This document shows positions 8,050 to 16,550 of a DNA stretch of 41,492 nt, piece by piece. Under the pieces are notes generated by a model. That model did not search any database, was not told the DNA's origin, and was given only the letters and a program-made list of their open reading frames with translations. The number at the start of each line of letters is the position of its first letter. The stretch's first letter is position 1. This DNA is from Clostridiales bacterium (GTDB lineage: Bacteria > Bacillota > Clostridia > Christensenellales > CAG-138), in NCBI GenBank assembly GCA_004558825.1, contig SFDB01000018.1, positions 1 to 41,492 of the forward strand, read 5' to 3'. A program made the translations under genes and the position numbers.

Positions 8050-11000
8050 TCACTCTATATCCTGAGTGTCAAGAACAGAAAATCCGTCAAGATCAAGCTC
8101 AAGATCATCGTCGTCATCATCATCGTCGTCGTCATCGAATTCATCGAATTCGGAGAAATCGTCGGCCATTGGCGCGGGACGCATGTCGGGGCCGTCCTCC
8201 TGCCCGGAGATGTTGATATTTAGCTGCATACCGTCGTCCATATCGACCATTTCACCGATCTCTATTTCCTCACGCGTATCGCTCAGCACCTTTATATCCA
8301 AGCAGAGCGACTGGAGCTCCCTGATGAGCACCTTGAACGATTCAGGTACTCCGGGCTCCGGTACGTTCTCGCCTTTTACAATGGCCTCGTACGTCTTGAC
8401 ACGTCCCACAACGTCGTCGCTCTTTACCGTAAGTATTTCCTGGAGCGTGTTTGCTGCGCCGTAAGCCTCGAGCGCCCAAACTTCCATCTCGCCGAAGCGC
8501 TGGCCGCCAAACTGCGCCTTGCCGCCGAGCGGCTGCTGCGTTACGAGCGAGTACGGGCCCGTGCTTCTTGCGTGTATCTTGTCGTCGACAAGGTGAGCAA
8601 GCTTCAGATAATACATGTAGCCGACGGATATGCGGTTTTCGAACGGTTCACCCGTTCTGCCGTCATAAAGAACCGTCTTGCCGTCCTCATCAAAGCCGGC
8701 CCGCTTAAGCAGAGACGCTATGTCCTCCTCGCGCGCGCCGTCAAATACGGGCGTTGCGATGTGCCAACCGAGCTCCTTCGCGGCGCGACCCAGATGCAGC
8801 TCGAGAACCTGACCTATATTCATACGGCTCGGAACGCCGAGCGGGTTGAGCACAATCTGGAGCGGTGTGCCGTCGGGCAGGAAGGGCATATCCTCCGGCG
8901 GGAGTATGCGGGAGATAACGCCCTTGTTTCCGTGACGTCCCGCCATTTTGTCTCCGACCGATATTTTGCGCTTCTGCGCTATATAGACGCGCACGAGCTC
9001 ATTCACGCCTGGCGAAAGCTCGTCCTTATTCTCGCGCGTAAAGACCTTTACATCCACGACGATTCCGTCCTCGCCGTGCGGCACGCGCAGCGACGTATCC
9101 CTGACCTCGCGCGCCTTCTCGCCGAATATCGCGCGCAGCAGCTTTTCTTCCGCCGTAAGCTCCGTTTCTCCCTTCGGAGTTACCTTACCTACAAGTATAT
9201 CGCCCGTCCTTACCTCGGCGCCTATGCGTATTATGCCTCGTTCGTCGAGATCCTTCAGCGCGTCATCGCCCACGTTCGGTATATCGGAGGTTATCTCCTC
9301 CTGGCCGAGCTTTGTGTCGCGCGCCTCTATTTCGTGCTTTTCAATATGTATTGATGTATAGACATCGTTCCTTACAAGCTCCTCGCTTATGAGTACGGCA
9401 TCCTCATAGTTATAGCCTTCCCACGTCATGAAGCCTATGAGTATGTTTCTGCCGAGCGCTATCTCGCCCATCTGAGTCGATGCGCCATCGGCTATAACGT
9501 CGCCCTTTTCAACGCGATCACCTTCATTGACTATCGGACGCTGGTTTATGCAGGTGCCCTGGTTCGAGCGGCGGAATTTTATGAGTCTGTACTCATGGTC
9601 GCTGCCATCATCGCCGTGTATTACAATCTTCCTTGCGCTGACGCTCTTTACGACGCCCGAATGCTTCGCAAGCACCACAACGCCCGAGTCATGCGCGGCC
9701 TTGTATTCCATGCCCGTGCCTACAAACGGCGCCTCGGGAACAAGAAGCGGGACCGCCTGACGCTGCATGTTCGAGCCCATCAGCGCACGGTTCGCGTCGT
9801 CGTTCTCAAGGAACGGTATCATCGCCGTAGCGACCGAAACGAGCTGCTTGGGCGATATGTCCATATAATTGACTTCGGTGTTCGGAACCTCGATTATCTG
9901 ATCGAGGCAGCGTGCGACAACGCGGTCCTTCGCAAACCACTGCGTACCGTCGGGATTCTCTATGACGGGCTCGTTCGCCTGTGCGAATATGTTTCCGTCC
10001 TCCTCGTCGGCTGTGAGATACACATGCTCGTTGAGTATGCGCTTGTTCTTCCTGTCGATTATCCTGTACGGAGCCTCGATAAAGCCGTATTCGTTTATGC
10101 GCGCATATGTCGAAAGCGAGTTAATAAGGCCTATGTTCGGGCCTTCAGGCGTCTCTATCGGGCACATGCGGCCATAGTGCGAATAATGAACGTCTCGCAC
10201 CTCGAACGTCGCACGGTCTCGGTTAAGGCCGCCCTGGCCGAGCGCACTGAGACGCCTCTTATGTGTGAGCTCCGCAAGCGGGTTCGTCTGATCCATGAAC
10301 TGCGAAAGCTGCGATGAACCGAAGAACTCCTTTATCGCCGCCGCAACAGGGCGCGTATTTATGAGGTTTGACGGCGTTATCACGTCCACGTCCTGAAGCG
10401 TCATGCGCTCTCGGACCGTCCTCTCAAGCCTTGTGAGGCCGACCCTTATGTGGTTTTGCAAAAGCTCGCCTACAGAGCGGATGCGGCGGTTGCCGAGATG
10501 GTCGATGTCATCAGTCTTGCCGATGCCGTAATTCAGACCGATAAGATAGCTGACCGACGCCACCATATCATCGGGGATTATGTGGCGCGGTATGAGCTCC
10601 TGTATGTTTTTATTAATATAGGCGCACTTCTCATCGTCGCTCATGCCCTCCGTCTCGGAAAGTATGCGCATCAGAGTGGGATAATGTACCTTTTCGTTTA
10701 TTCCCGTTTTCTGCGGGTCAAGGTCGATATAGCAGGCAGCGTCTACGAAATGGTTGCCGACCACGCGTATGCGCTTTTCTTCGGCGAAAACATATACGCC
10801 GTTCACACCCGCGTTCTCAATGCGCCTCGCCGTTTCGCCGTCTATCTCGATGCCTTCCTCGGCTATGATTTCACCCGTCTGCGGATCGATTACGTTCTCC
10901 GCCGCAATATGCCCCGCTATACGATTCGCAAGCGAAAGCTTTTTGTTGAATTTATAGCGTCCTACCCTTGCAAGGTCATAGCGCTTGTCGAAAAAGAGCG

Positions 11001-11769
11001 CATTCATAAGGCTCCTGGCGCTCTCCTCCGTCGGAGGCTCGCCGGGGCGCTGACGTTTGTATATCTCTATAAGGCCCTCTTCCTCGGACTTTATCGTGTC
11101 CTTCTCAAGGGTGTTGAGCAGGCGCTCCTCCTCGCCGAGGGTCTCGAGTATCTGCGCGTCGCTCCCCAATCCTATCGCCCTGAGAAGCGTCGTGATAAAG
11201 AGCTTGCGCTGACGGTCAATCTTTACATAAAGAATCTCGTTGCTGTCCGTCTCGTACTCGAGCCAAGCGCCGCGATTCGGTATTATCTGCGACGAATAGA
11301 GCTTTTTGCCCACCTTGTCTATCGTCATGTCGTAATACGCGCCGGGCGAACGGACGAGCTGACTTACGATTACGCGTTCCGCACCGTTGTATATGAACGT
11401 TCCCTGCTCAGTCATAAGCGGGAAGTCGCCCATGAATACATCCTGATCCTTAACCTCTCCCGTCTCCTGGTTGATGAGTCTCACCTTGACCTTGAGCGGT
11501 GCCGAATACGTCACATCGCGGATCTTGCATTCCTCGATGCTGTACTTCGGGTTGTCGCGGTCTATTTCGTAGCCGACAAATTCAAGCACAAGCTTGCCGG
11601 TATGATCCGTGATCGGGGACGAATCCCTGAGCACCTCCATAAAGTCGTCGTTTACGAAGCGCCAATAGGAGTTCTTCTGAACTTCTATCAGATCAGGCAT
11701 GTCGAGAACCTCGTTGATTTGGGAATAGCTCACCCTTTTGCGCCTTCCCAACTGCACGTCATGCTCCAT
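8050..11769 (-). CDS. rpoB: RNA polymerase beta subunit
   Basis: 1239 aa from the ATG at 11767-11769. A GTG nine bases earlier is open, but the GAGGAG site would overlap it, so the ATG is preferred. The rifampicin region (SSQLSQFMDQ...HKRRLSALG) has the usual susceptible-type residues. The active-site GDKMAGRHGNKG is intact. The C-terminus carries a run of 11 consecutive Asp (plus-strand region about 8110-8145) in a longer acidic tail. The run is encoded by mixed GAT/GAC codons and so is somewhat protected from slippage. There is no rplL upstream: rpoB has its own promoter, unlike the rplJL-rpoBC arrangement of many bacteria. Confidence 0.98.
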   Translation of the reverse strand: MEHDVQLGRRKRVSYSQINEVLDMPDLIEVQKNSYWRFVNDDFMEVLRDSSPITDHTGKLVLEFVGYEIDRDNPKYSIEECKIRDVTYSAPLKVKVRLINQETGEVKDQDVFMGDFPLMTEQGTFIYNGAERVIVSQLVRSPGAYYDMTIDKVGKKLYSSQIIPNRGAWLEYETDSNEILYVKIDRQRKLFITTLLRAIGLGSDAQILETLGEEERLLNTLEKDTIKSEEEGLIEIYKRQRPGEPPTEESARSLMNALFFDKRYDLARVGRYKFNKKLSLANRIAGHIAAENVIDPQTGEIIAEEGIEIDGETARRIENAGVNGVYVFAEEKRIRVVGNHFVDAACYIDLDPQKTGINEKVHYPTLMRILSETEGMSDDEKCAYINKNIQELIPRHIIPDDMVASVSYLIGLNYGIGKTDDIDHLGNRRIRSVGELLQNHIRVGLTRLERTVRERMTLQDVDVITPSNLINTRPVAAAIKEFFGSSQLSQFMDQTNPLAELTHKRRLSALGQGGLNRDRATFEVRDVHYSHYGRMCPIETPEGPNIGLINSLSTYARINEYGFIEAPYRIIDRKNKRILNEHVYLTADEEDGNIFAQANEPVIENPDGTQWFAKDRVVARCLDQIIEVPNTEVNYMDISPKQLVSVATAMIPFLENDDANRALMGSNMQRQAVPLLVPEAPFVGTGMEYKAAHDSGVVVLAKHSGVVKSVSARKIVIHGDDGSDHEYRLIKFRRSNQGTCINQRPIVNEGDRVEKGDVIADGASTQMGEIALGRNILIGFMTWEGYNYEDAVLISEELVRNDVYTSIHIEKHEIEARDTKLGQEEITSDIPNVGDDALKDLDERGIIRIGAEVRTGDILVGKVTPKGETELTAEEKLLRAIFGEKAREVRDTSLRVPHGEDGIVVDVKVFTRENKDELSPGVNELVRVYIAQKRKISVGDKMAGRHGNKGVISRILPPEDMPFLPDGTPLQIVLNPLGVPSRMNIGQVLELHLGRAAKELGWHIATPVFDGAREEDIASLLKRAGFDEDGKTVLYDGRTGEPFENRISVGYMYYLKLAHLVDDKIHARSTGPYSLVTQQPLGGKAQFGGQRFGEMEVWALEAYGAANTLQEILTVKSDDVVGRVKTYEAIVKGENVPEPGVPESFKVLIRELQSLCLDIKVLSDTREEIEIGEMVDMDDGMQLNINISGQEDGPDMRPAPMADDFSEFDEFDDDDDDDDDDDLELDLDGFSVLDTQDIE

Positions 11770-11866
11770 CGCGTTCACTCCTCACTTATGTTTTGGATTT
11801 TGTATGTTCAAAGCAGCGCACGCCGCCCTCTCAACGTATCGGAAAAACCGCTTCTAAGGCTTTTTG

Positions 11867-11944
11867 GGATAAAAGACCTTATCCGCACATTATTTCCGCA
11901 ATTGGCATAATGTATACCGAATATCCGATTAATGCCCGTCGGAT
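11867..11944 (-). promoter_or_regulatory. Inverted repeats in the rpoB leader
   Basis: The untranslated leader of about 215 nt between the rpoB promoter and its start holds at least two small inverted repeats. One is GGATAA/TTATCC (11867-11872 with 11879-11884). The other is ATCCGA/TCGGAT (11923-11928 with 11939-11944). Neither has a T-run, so they are not intrinsic terminators. A regulatory leader is possible; nothing in it matches a riboswitch or ribosomal-protein leader that I recognise. Confidence 0.35.
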
Positions 11945-11985
11945 AGGCATACAATGGGCAGTATCCAATGCTTATGCAGTTTAGT

Positions 11986-12014
11986 ATTGTATCATTATCT
12001 GTCAAGTGCGTCAA
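11986..12014 (-). promoter_or_regulatory. Sigma-A promoter of rpoBC
   Basis: On the minus strand TTGACG (12009-12014) and TACAAT (11986-11991) are 17 bp apart. A second TTGACA lies 9 bp further downstream on the same strand and could give an alternative start. The stretch 11992-12060 is AT-rich, in contrast to the genes around it. Confidence 0.75.
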
Positions 12015-12069
12015 CGAACATGACGTTAAAAATAAGCTGTTTATAAAATATATTTTATCGTTTGCTTCC

Positions 12070-12100
12070 TTGGGCGCACGTTATGCATCCGTGCGCCCAA
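12070..12100 (-). terminator. Hairpin after mltG
   Basis: A perfect 11-bp GC-rich stem (TTGGGCGCACG with CGTGCGCCCAA, 9-nt loop containing ATGCAT) begins about 20 bp past the mltG stop. It has no immediate T-run on the minus strand, so it may be a Rho-type pause, an mRNA end or a bidirectional barrier. Its position between mltG and the rpoB promoter supports a transcript boundary. Confidence 0.5.
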
Positions 12101-12120
12101 AGAGCGTTGTTTATCATGTG

Positions 12121-13269
12121 TTACGACGTCCAGCCCGGCCTGTACTTCTCAAGATTCGCAAGATGCTCCTCGTACGTCTTTGCGAACACTGTCTCACCCG
12201 TCTCCTTGTCCTTCAGGCAGAAATAGTAATACACGTTCAGGTATTCCTCGTTCGGGTACAGCGCCGCGCGTATCGCCGCCCTGCCCGGGTTTGTTATCGG
12301 ACCAAGCGGCAGCCCCTTATACACTCGCGTATTGTAGAGCGACGTCGAGTTTATCATCTCCTCGGAGAACTGGAGCGTATTCGTGTCGAATATGTAGCGA
12401 AGCGGCGCGTCGCTGTCGAGACGCATATCGGCCTTGAGCCTGTTGTGGAAAACAGCCGAAACCTTTTCAAAATCCGCCGTCTTTGCCTCGCGCTCTATAA
12501 GCGACGCAAGCTTTATCACATCGTCTATGCTCATCCCGAGCTCCTCGGCGCGTTCCGAGTATTCCGTGTCAAACACGTCGTAAAATCTTACAAGCATCTT
12601 GTTGATTATTTCTTTTGGCGACGAATCTGCGTATATTTCATATGTGTCGGGGAACAAATAACCCTCAAGCTTGAATTTCCTAGCCTCCTTCGGATCGTCC
12701 TTTATGGCCGCAATAAACGGATAATCCATAAATTCTTCCGCAGTCCTGCAGAGCTCATAGAATTCATCGGGCGTTTCGAGCACGCCGAGCGAAACGAGCT
12801 TAAGCCCTATGTCGATTATCGACGTTCCCTCCGTCACCGTAAGCTTCAGGGTCGTACGCGGCGGGTTGCCCTTGCAGATTATATCTACCATCTGAGATAT
12901 ATCCATGTTTTTGGAAAGTATGTAAGTACCGTGGCGCAGGTTTGAGGACTTTCCCATAAAGTCTACATATACCTTGAACACGGCCTTGTTGTTTATAAGT
13001 CCCGCCTCGTAGAGCGTTTTGGCGATATATGAGGCGCCGTAGCCCTGCGGTATCGTTATCTCCACGGGCGTAGCATCGTTTATGTCTACAGGCACAAAGA
13101 ACTTGTTGTACACCTTTTTCCCGACGACATATACGCCGCCGAGAGCAATGGCCAAGCTGAGAACGACTATGAGAACGGGCCGTACGCCTTTCCATATTTT
13201 CCTGCGCACACGCTTCTTCTCTCGCTCCCTTTCGCGCATGTCCATATTATCGAATAAATCTTTTTCCAC
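12121..13269 (-). CDS. mltG: Endolytic murein transglycosylase MltG (YceG-like)
   Basis: Cleaves nascent peptidoglycan strands at the membrane and so sets glycan length. The N-terminus is basic and cytosolic, with a membrane helix at about residues 33-51, then a LysM-like segment and the YceG catalytic domain. LEGYLFPDTY and LASLIEREA are clear; the Glu of IEREA (about residue 259) corresponds to the catalytic Glu of the family. An upstream TTG (13273-13275) extends the frame by two codons, but it lies right against the GGGGG ribosome-binding site. The GTG at 13267-13269 has better spacing. It follows the YlbF-family gene by 16 bp, probably in one operon with rnj. Confidence 0.93.
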   Translation of the reverse strand: MEKDLFDNMDMREREREKKRVRRKIWKGVRPVLIVVLSLAIALGGVYVVGKKVYNKFFVPVDINDATPVEITIPQGYGASYIAKTLYEAGLINNKAVFKVYVDFMGKSSNLRHGTYILSKNMDISQMVDIICKGNPPRTTLKLTVTEGTSIIDIGLKLVSLGVLETPDEFYELCRTAEEFMDYPFIAAIKDDPKEARKFKLEGYLFPDTYEIYADSSPKEIINKMLVRFYDVFDTEYSERAEELGMSIDDVIKLASLIEREAKTADFEKVSAVFHNRLKADMRLDSDAPLRYIFDTNTLQFSEEMINSTSLYNTRVYKGLPLGPITNPGRAAIRAALYPNEEYLNVYYYFCLKDKETGETVFAKTYEEHLANLEKYRPGWTS

Positions 13270-13285
13270 AGACAATCCCCCTTCG

Positions 13286-13636
13286 TTAAAAGTCTCCCGT
13301 AAACGCCTTTATATCGACGGCCTTCCCGAGTATTTCGCATACATCGCTCAAAAGCTGCGACACTGCGTACTCGCGCATGAGGTATTCGGCGGCGTCGGGG
13401 TTCATCATCAATATCTCGGTGATGTGCTTGAGGGAATCGAGCGCCTCGTCGTCGCGTCTGCCCGAAAGCATGTTTGAATTTACCTGCATACGCAGCGCGT
13501 TGTAGCTGTTTACGAGCGCGGCGGTCGTCTCGTTTTCGAGAGCCCTTTCACGCGCCTCGCTGTATGTAACGTATTCGTCGCTCTCCCGGAGCATCGCCGC
13601 AAGCTCGTTCGCCTTATTGATTATATCATTTTTCAT
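13286..13636 (-). CDS. YlbF-family protein
   Basis: 116-aa helical protein of the Com_YlbF type (MKNDIINKANELAAMLRESDEY...). In Bacillus YlbF and its relatives YmcA and YaaT form a complex that affects RNase Y and development. This protein has the same N-terminal helix pair and an E/A-rich middle. The ATG at 13634-13636 overlaps the end of rnj by 11 bp, which suggests translational coupling; the ribosome-binding site is weak. An ATG further upstream inside rnj (about 13660) is possible. Sitting beside RNase J suggests a shared RNA-turnover theme, but that is inference. Confidence 0.82.
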   Translation of the reverse strand: MKNDIINKANELAAMLRESDEYVTYSEARERALENETTAALVNSYNALRMQVNSNMLSGRRDDEALDSLKHITEILMMNPDAAEYLMREYAVSQLLSDVCEILGKAVDIKAFTGDF

Positions 13637-15317
13637 GCGCTTGTTCCCGCCATTTATCATCAATCTCAATTATTATCGGCAATATCATGGGCGTGCGCTT
13701 TGTCTTCATATAAAGATAGTCCTTCAGCTCATTTTTTATGGCGTTCTTAATCTGCGCCCACTCCGATCTGTCAGACTGCGCAAACCTTGCCGCCGCCGAT
13801 TCGACTATCATCAGCGCCTCGCTTATAAGCTCCTCCGAGCCGCGCACATACACAAACCCGCGCGAAAGTATCTCCGGCTCGGCCATCAGCTCGCCCGTCG
13901 TCTTGCCGAGCGCAATTATGACCGTGAACAAACCGTCCTTGGAGAGAAGCCGCCTGTCCTTTAGCACCACGTTGCCTATATCGCCTATGCCGAGTCCGTC
14001 TATCAGCAGGCTGCCGCACGGCACGCTCGAATTCATACGCGCCCCCGACGGCGTAAACTCTATCACGCAGCCTATTTCGCTGACAAATATGTTTTCGGGC
14101 CGCACGCCCATTTCACACGCAAGGTCGGCGTGCTGATAGAGATGGCGCACCTCTCCGTGTATAGGTATGAAGTATTCGGGCTTCGTCAGCGCAAGCATCA
14201 GCCTGAGCTCCTCGCGTCTCGCATGACCTGAAACATGCACGTCCGCAAGCGAATCGTATACGACCTTCGCGCCGCGCTGGTAAAGCTGGTTTATCATCCT
14301 TGCAACGCCCTTCTCGTTGCCGGGTATCGCCGACGCCGATATTATGACCGTATCCCCGAGCCCCACGTTGAGCCTGTGCGACGCGTTTGCCATCCTGAAA
14401 AGGCCGCTCATCGGTTCTCCCTGGCTGCCCGTAGTTATTACGCAAATCCTGTTTTCGGGATAATTTTTCAGCTTGTTTATGTCGACGATGCACTCTTCCG
14501 GTATGTTGAGGTAACCCATTTCCCGTGCCATTTGCGCTATCGTAACCATGCTTCGGCCCTGGAAGCATATCACTCTGTCGCGCTGTATCGCTACGTCGGC
14601 TATCTGCTGTATCCTATATATGTTGGAAGCAAACGTTGCAACTATCATTCGCCCGGGCGCGCAGTCAAAATAATGCTCGAACGTGTGCCCGATATCTTTT
14701 TCGGACTGCGTATAGCCGCTTCGCTCTATATTCGTGCTGTCCGACATAAGCGCCAGAACGCCTTGGGAGCCGTACCACGCAAAACGCTCGAGATCTATCG
14801 GTTCACCGTCTATCGGCGTGAAGTCGAGCTTAAAATCGCCGGTGTGTATAAGCGTGCCCACGGGCGTGCGCACGGCTATCGCCATTGCGCCGGCTATCGA
14901 ATGGCTGACCTTTATGAACTCTATGTCGAAGCAGCCGAGCGTTATCCTGTCGCGCGCCGTTATGCAGTTGAGATTGGCGTTCGCAATGTTGTTCTCGTCG
15001 AGCTTATGTTTTATTAGTCCTATCGTAAGCCGCGTACCGAATACAGGCACGTCCCCGAACTGCTTAAGCGCAAACGGCATCGCGCCTATGTGGTCCTCAT
15101 GCCCGTGTGTTATGAGAAATCCCCTGAGCTTCTCTCGGTTCTTCTCAAGATAGGCCATGTCGGGTATCACAAGATCTATGCCGAGCATCTCTTCGTCAGG
15201 GAAGCTCAGGCCGCAGTCTATGACGATGATATCCTTTCCGTACTCTATCACCGTCATATTTTTTCCTATCTCGCCCACCCCGCCGAGCGGTATAATCTTT
15301 AAGTCATTATTTGCCAA
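13626..15317 (-). CDS. rnj: Ribonuclease J
   Basis: Metallo-beta-lactamase/beta-CASP nuclease with 5'-3' exo- and endonuclease activity in mRNA decay and rRNA maturation, 563 aa. HGHEDH is at residues 71-76. GDFKLDFTP, the beta-CASP motifs (SDSTN; TGSQGEPMSG) and HVSGHARREEL follow in order, with the C-terminal dimerisation domain present. The start is TTG (15315-15317) with a GAGGTG site six bases ahead and no closer ATG. Whether it is the J1 or J2 paralogue cannot be decided. Its 3' end overlaps the ylbF-like gene by 11 bp. No strong promoter is visible directly upstream; the gap holds the preceding operon's terminator and a small GCGGCA/TGCCGC hairpin (15336-15350). Confidence 0.95.
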   Translation of the reverse strand: MANNDLKIIPLGGVGEIGKNMTVIEYGKDIIVIDCGLSFPDEEMLGIDLVIPDMAYLEKNREKLRGFLITHGHEDHIGAMPFALKQFGDVPVFGTRLTIGLIKHKLDENNIANANLNCITARDRITLGCFDIEFIKVSHSIAGAMAIAVRTPVGTLIHTGDFKLDFTPIDGEPIDLERFAWYGSQGVLALMSDSTNIERSGYTQSEKDIGHTFEHYFDCAPGRMIVATFASNIYRIQQIADVAIQRDRVICFQGRSMVTIAQMAREMGYLNIPEECIVDINKLKNYPENRICVITTGSQGEPMSGLFRMANASHRLNVGLGDTVIISASAIPGNEKGVARMINQLYQRGAKVVYDSLADVHVSGHARREELRLMLALTKPEYFIPIHGEVRHLYQHADLACEMGVRPENIFVSEIGCVIEFTPSGARMNSSVPCGSLLIDGLGIGDIGNVVLKDRRLLSKDGLFTVIIALGKTTGELMAEPEILSRGFVYVRGSEELISEALMIVESAAARFAQSDRSEWAQIKNAIKNELKDYLYMKTKRTPMILPIIIEIDDKWREQAHEK

Positions 15318-15384
15318 AATTTACACCTCGTTTCCGCGGCAAAGTGCCGCAGCCAAAAATATTGCGGGCAAATTCGCCCAAAAA

Positions 15385-15407
15385 GCCCTCTTTCTCGAAA
15401 GACGGGC
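15385..15407 (-). terminator. Intrinsic terminator after the rRNA methyltransferase gene
   Basis: On the minus strand GCCC-g-TCTTT, loop CGAG, AAAGA-GGGC is followed at once by five T. It starts about 34 bp past the stop codon of the 15441-16550 gene and marks the end of that operon. Confidence 0.75.
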
Positions 15408-15440
15408 AAACATCCGATTACAAAAACGCATCGCGAAGGC

Positions 15441-16550
15441 TTATCTCTTGTTCGCAAAATAGCTGTAGAGCGTGCATTTCATGCCGCCGTTGGACAGCTT
15501 GCGCCTCTTGTCGGCACGCGCCCCGTAGACGCGCTCAAACTCCGCAAAGGAAGTAATTATGTTCTTGGAATACGTGTCGAGCGGCGTGAACTTATCGTGC
15601 ATCTCGCGATAAAGCTTCTTGGCGGCCCCGGCGTCCAGCATACGTTCGCCGTATGGCGGGTTACATATGATTATACCCTTTTCGGAACGCGGGGAGAACT
15701 CCCTGAGCGGCCTTACATGCCATTCGAGCATTACTCCCGCCTTTTTCGCGTGTTTTTTACAAAGCTCGATACTGCGGGCGTCTATATCGCTGCCCTCAAT
15801 ATGCGCGGTATACGGCCTAACCGAATCGTTCGCCTCTTCTCTCGCGCGGTCAAAGCAGCATTTATCGATAAAGCTCCACCCCTCAGCCGCGAAGTCGCGG
15901 TGTATCCCCGGGGCTTGATTTTTCGCTATCATTGCGGCCTCTATGGGTATCGTACCCGAGCCGCACATCGGGTCGTAAAGGTCCGTATCGCTGAAAAAGC
16001 GCGACAGAAGCACTATCGACGCGCCAAGCGTTTCGCTAAGCGGAGCTTCTACGTTATACGTCCTGTAGCCGCGCCGCGACAGACCCGCCCCGCAGCAATC
16101 GAGCGCCACCGTAACGATATCGCGGAGTATGCCGACCTCCACTATCACGCGGTTTCCCGATTCGGGCAAAACGCTCGTATTATAGGCTTTTTTAAGATTC
16201 TCAACTATAGCCTTTTTCGTTATGCTCTGGCAGTCCGATACGCTGAAAAGCGTACTCTTGGCGCTTTTGCCGTTCACATGTATAAATGTGTCTCGCCTTA
16301 AATAGTCGCTCCATCGCACAGCGGAAACGCCGTCAAAAAGCTCGCTGAACGTGACCGCCTTAAATGTCGCGACCTCCATAAGCACCCGCTCGGCCGTTCT
16401 CAGCCAAAGACATGCCCGTGCCATGGCGTCGAAGCCGCCCTCGAAGGTCACCCGAGCGTCCTCGACCGCCAAAACATTTATCGAGAGCTTCCTTAGCTCC
16501 ATCGCCGTGAGCGCCTCCACGCCCATCTTACATGTGGCAATAAATCTCAT
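15441..16550 (-). CDS. THUMP-domain class I RNA methyltransferase (RlmL/YpsC-like)
   Basis: 369 aa. Members of this family methylate guanines of 23S rRNA using S-adenosylmethionine. The N-terminus (1-160) matches the ferredoxin-like/THUMP RNA-binding part. The methyltransferase domain follows, with motif I DPMCGSGT and the catalytic IICNPPYGER. The fused RlmK half found in E. coli RlmKL is absent, as is usual in Bacillota. The ATG overlaps the stop of the TPR gene (TAATG), so it is translationally coupled. An intrinsic terminator follows. Exact substrate base not determinable. Confidence 0.92.
   Translation of the reverse strand: MRFIATCKMGVEALTAMELRKLSINVLAVEDARVTFEGGFDAMARACLWLRTAERVLMEVATFKAVTFSELFDGVSAVRWSDYLRRDTFIHVNGKSAKSTLFSVSDCQSITKKAIVENLKKAYNTSVLPESGNRVIVEVGILRDIVTVALDCCGAGLSRRGYRTYNVEAPLSETLGASIVLLSRFFSDTDLYDPMCGSGTIPIEAAMIAKNQAPGIHRDFAAEGWSFIDKCCFDRAREEANDSVRPYTAHIEGSDIDARSIELCKKHAKKAGVMLEWHVRPLREFSPRSEKGIIICNPPYGERMLDAGAAKKLYREMHDKFTPLDTYSKNIITSFAEFERVYGARADKRRKLSNGGMKCTLYSYFANKR

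Noticed and set aside
12121..13275. TTG start two codons upstream for mltG
   Set aside because: It touches the ribosome-binding site; the following GTG has normal spacing.
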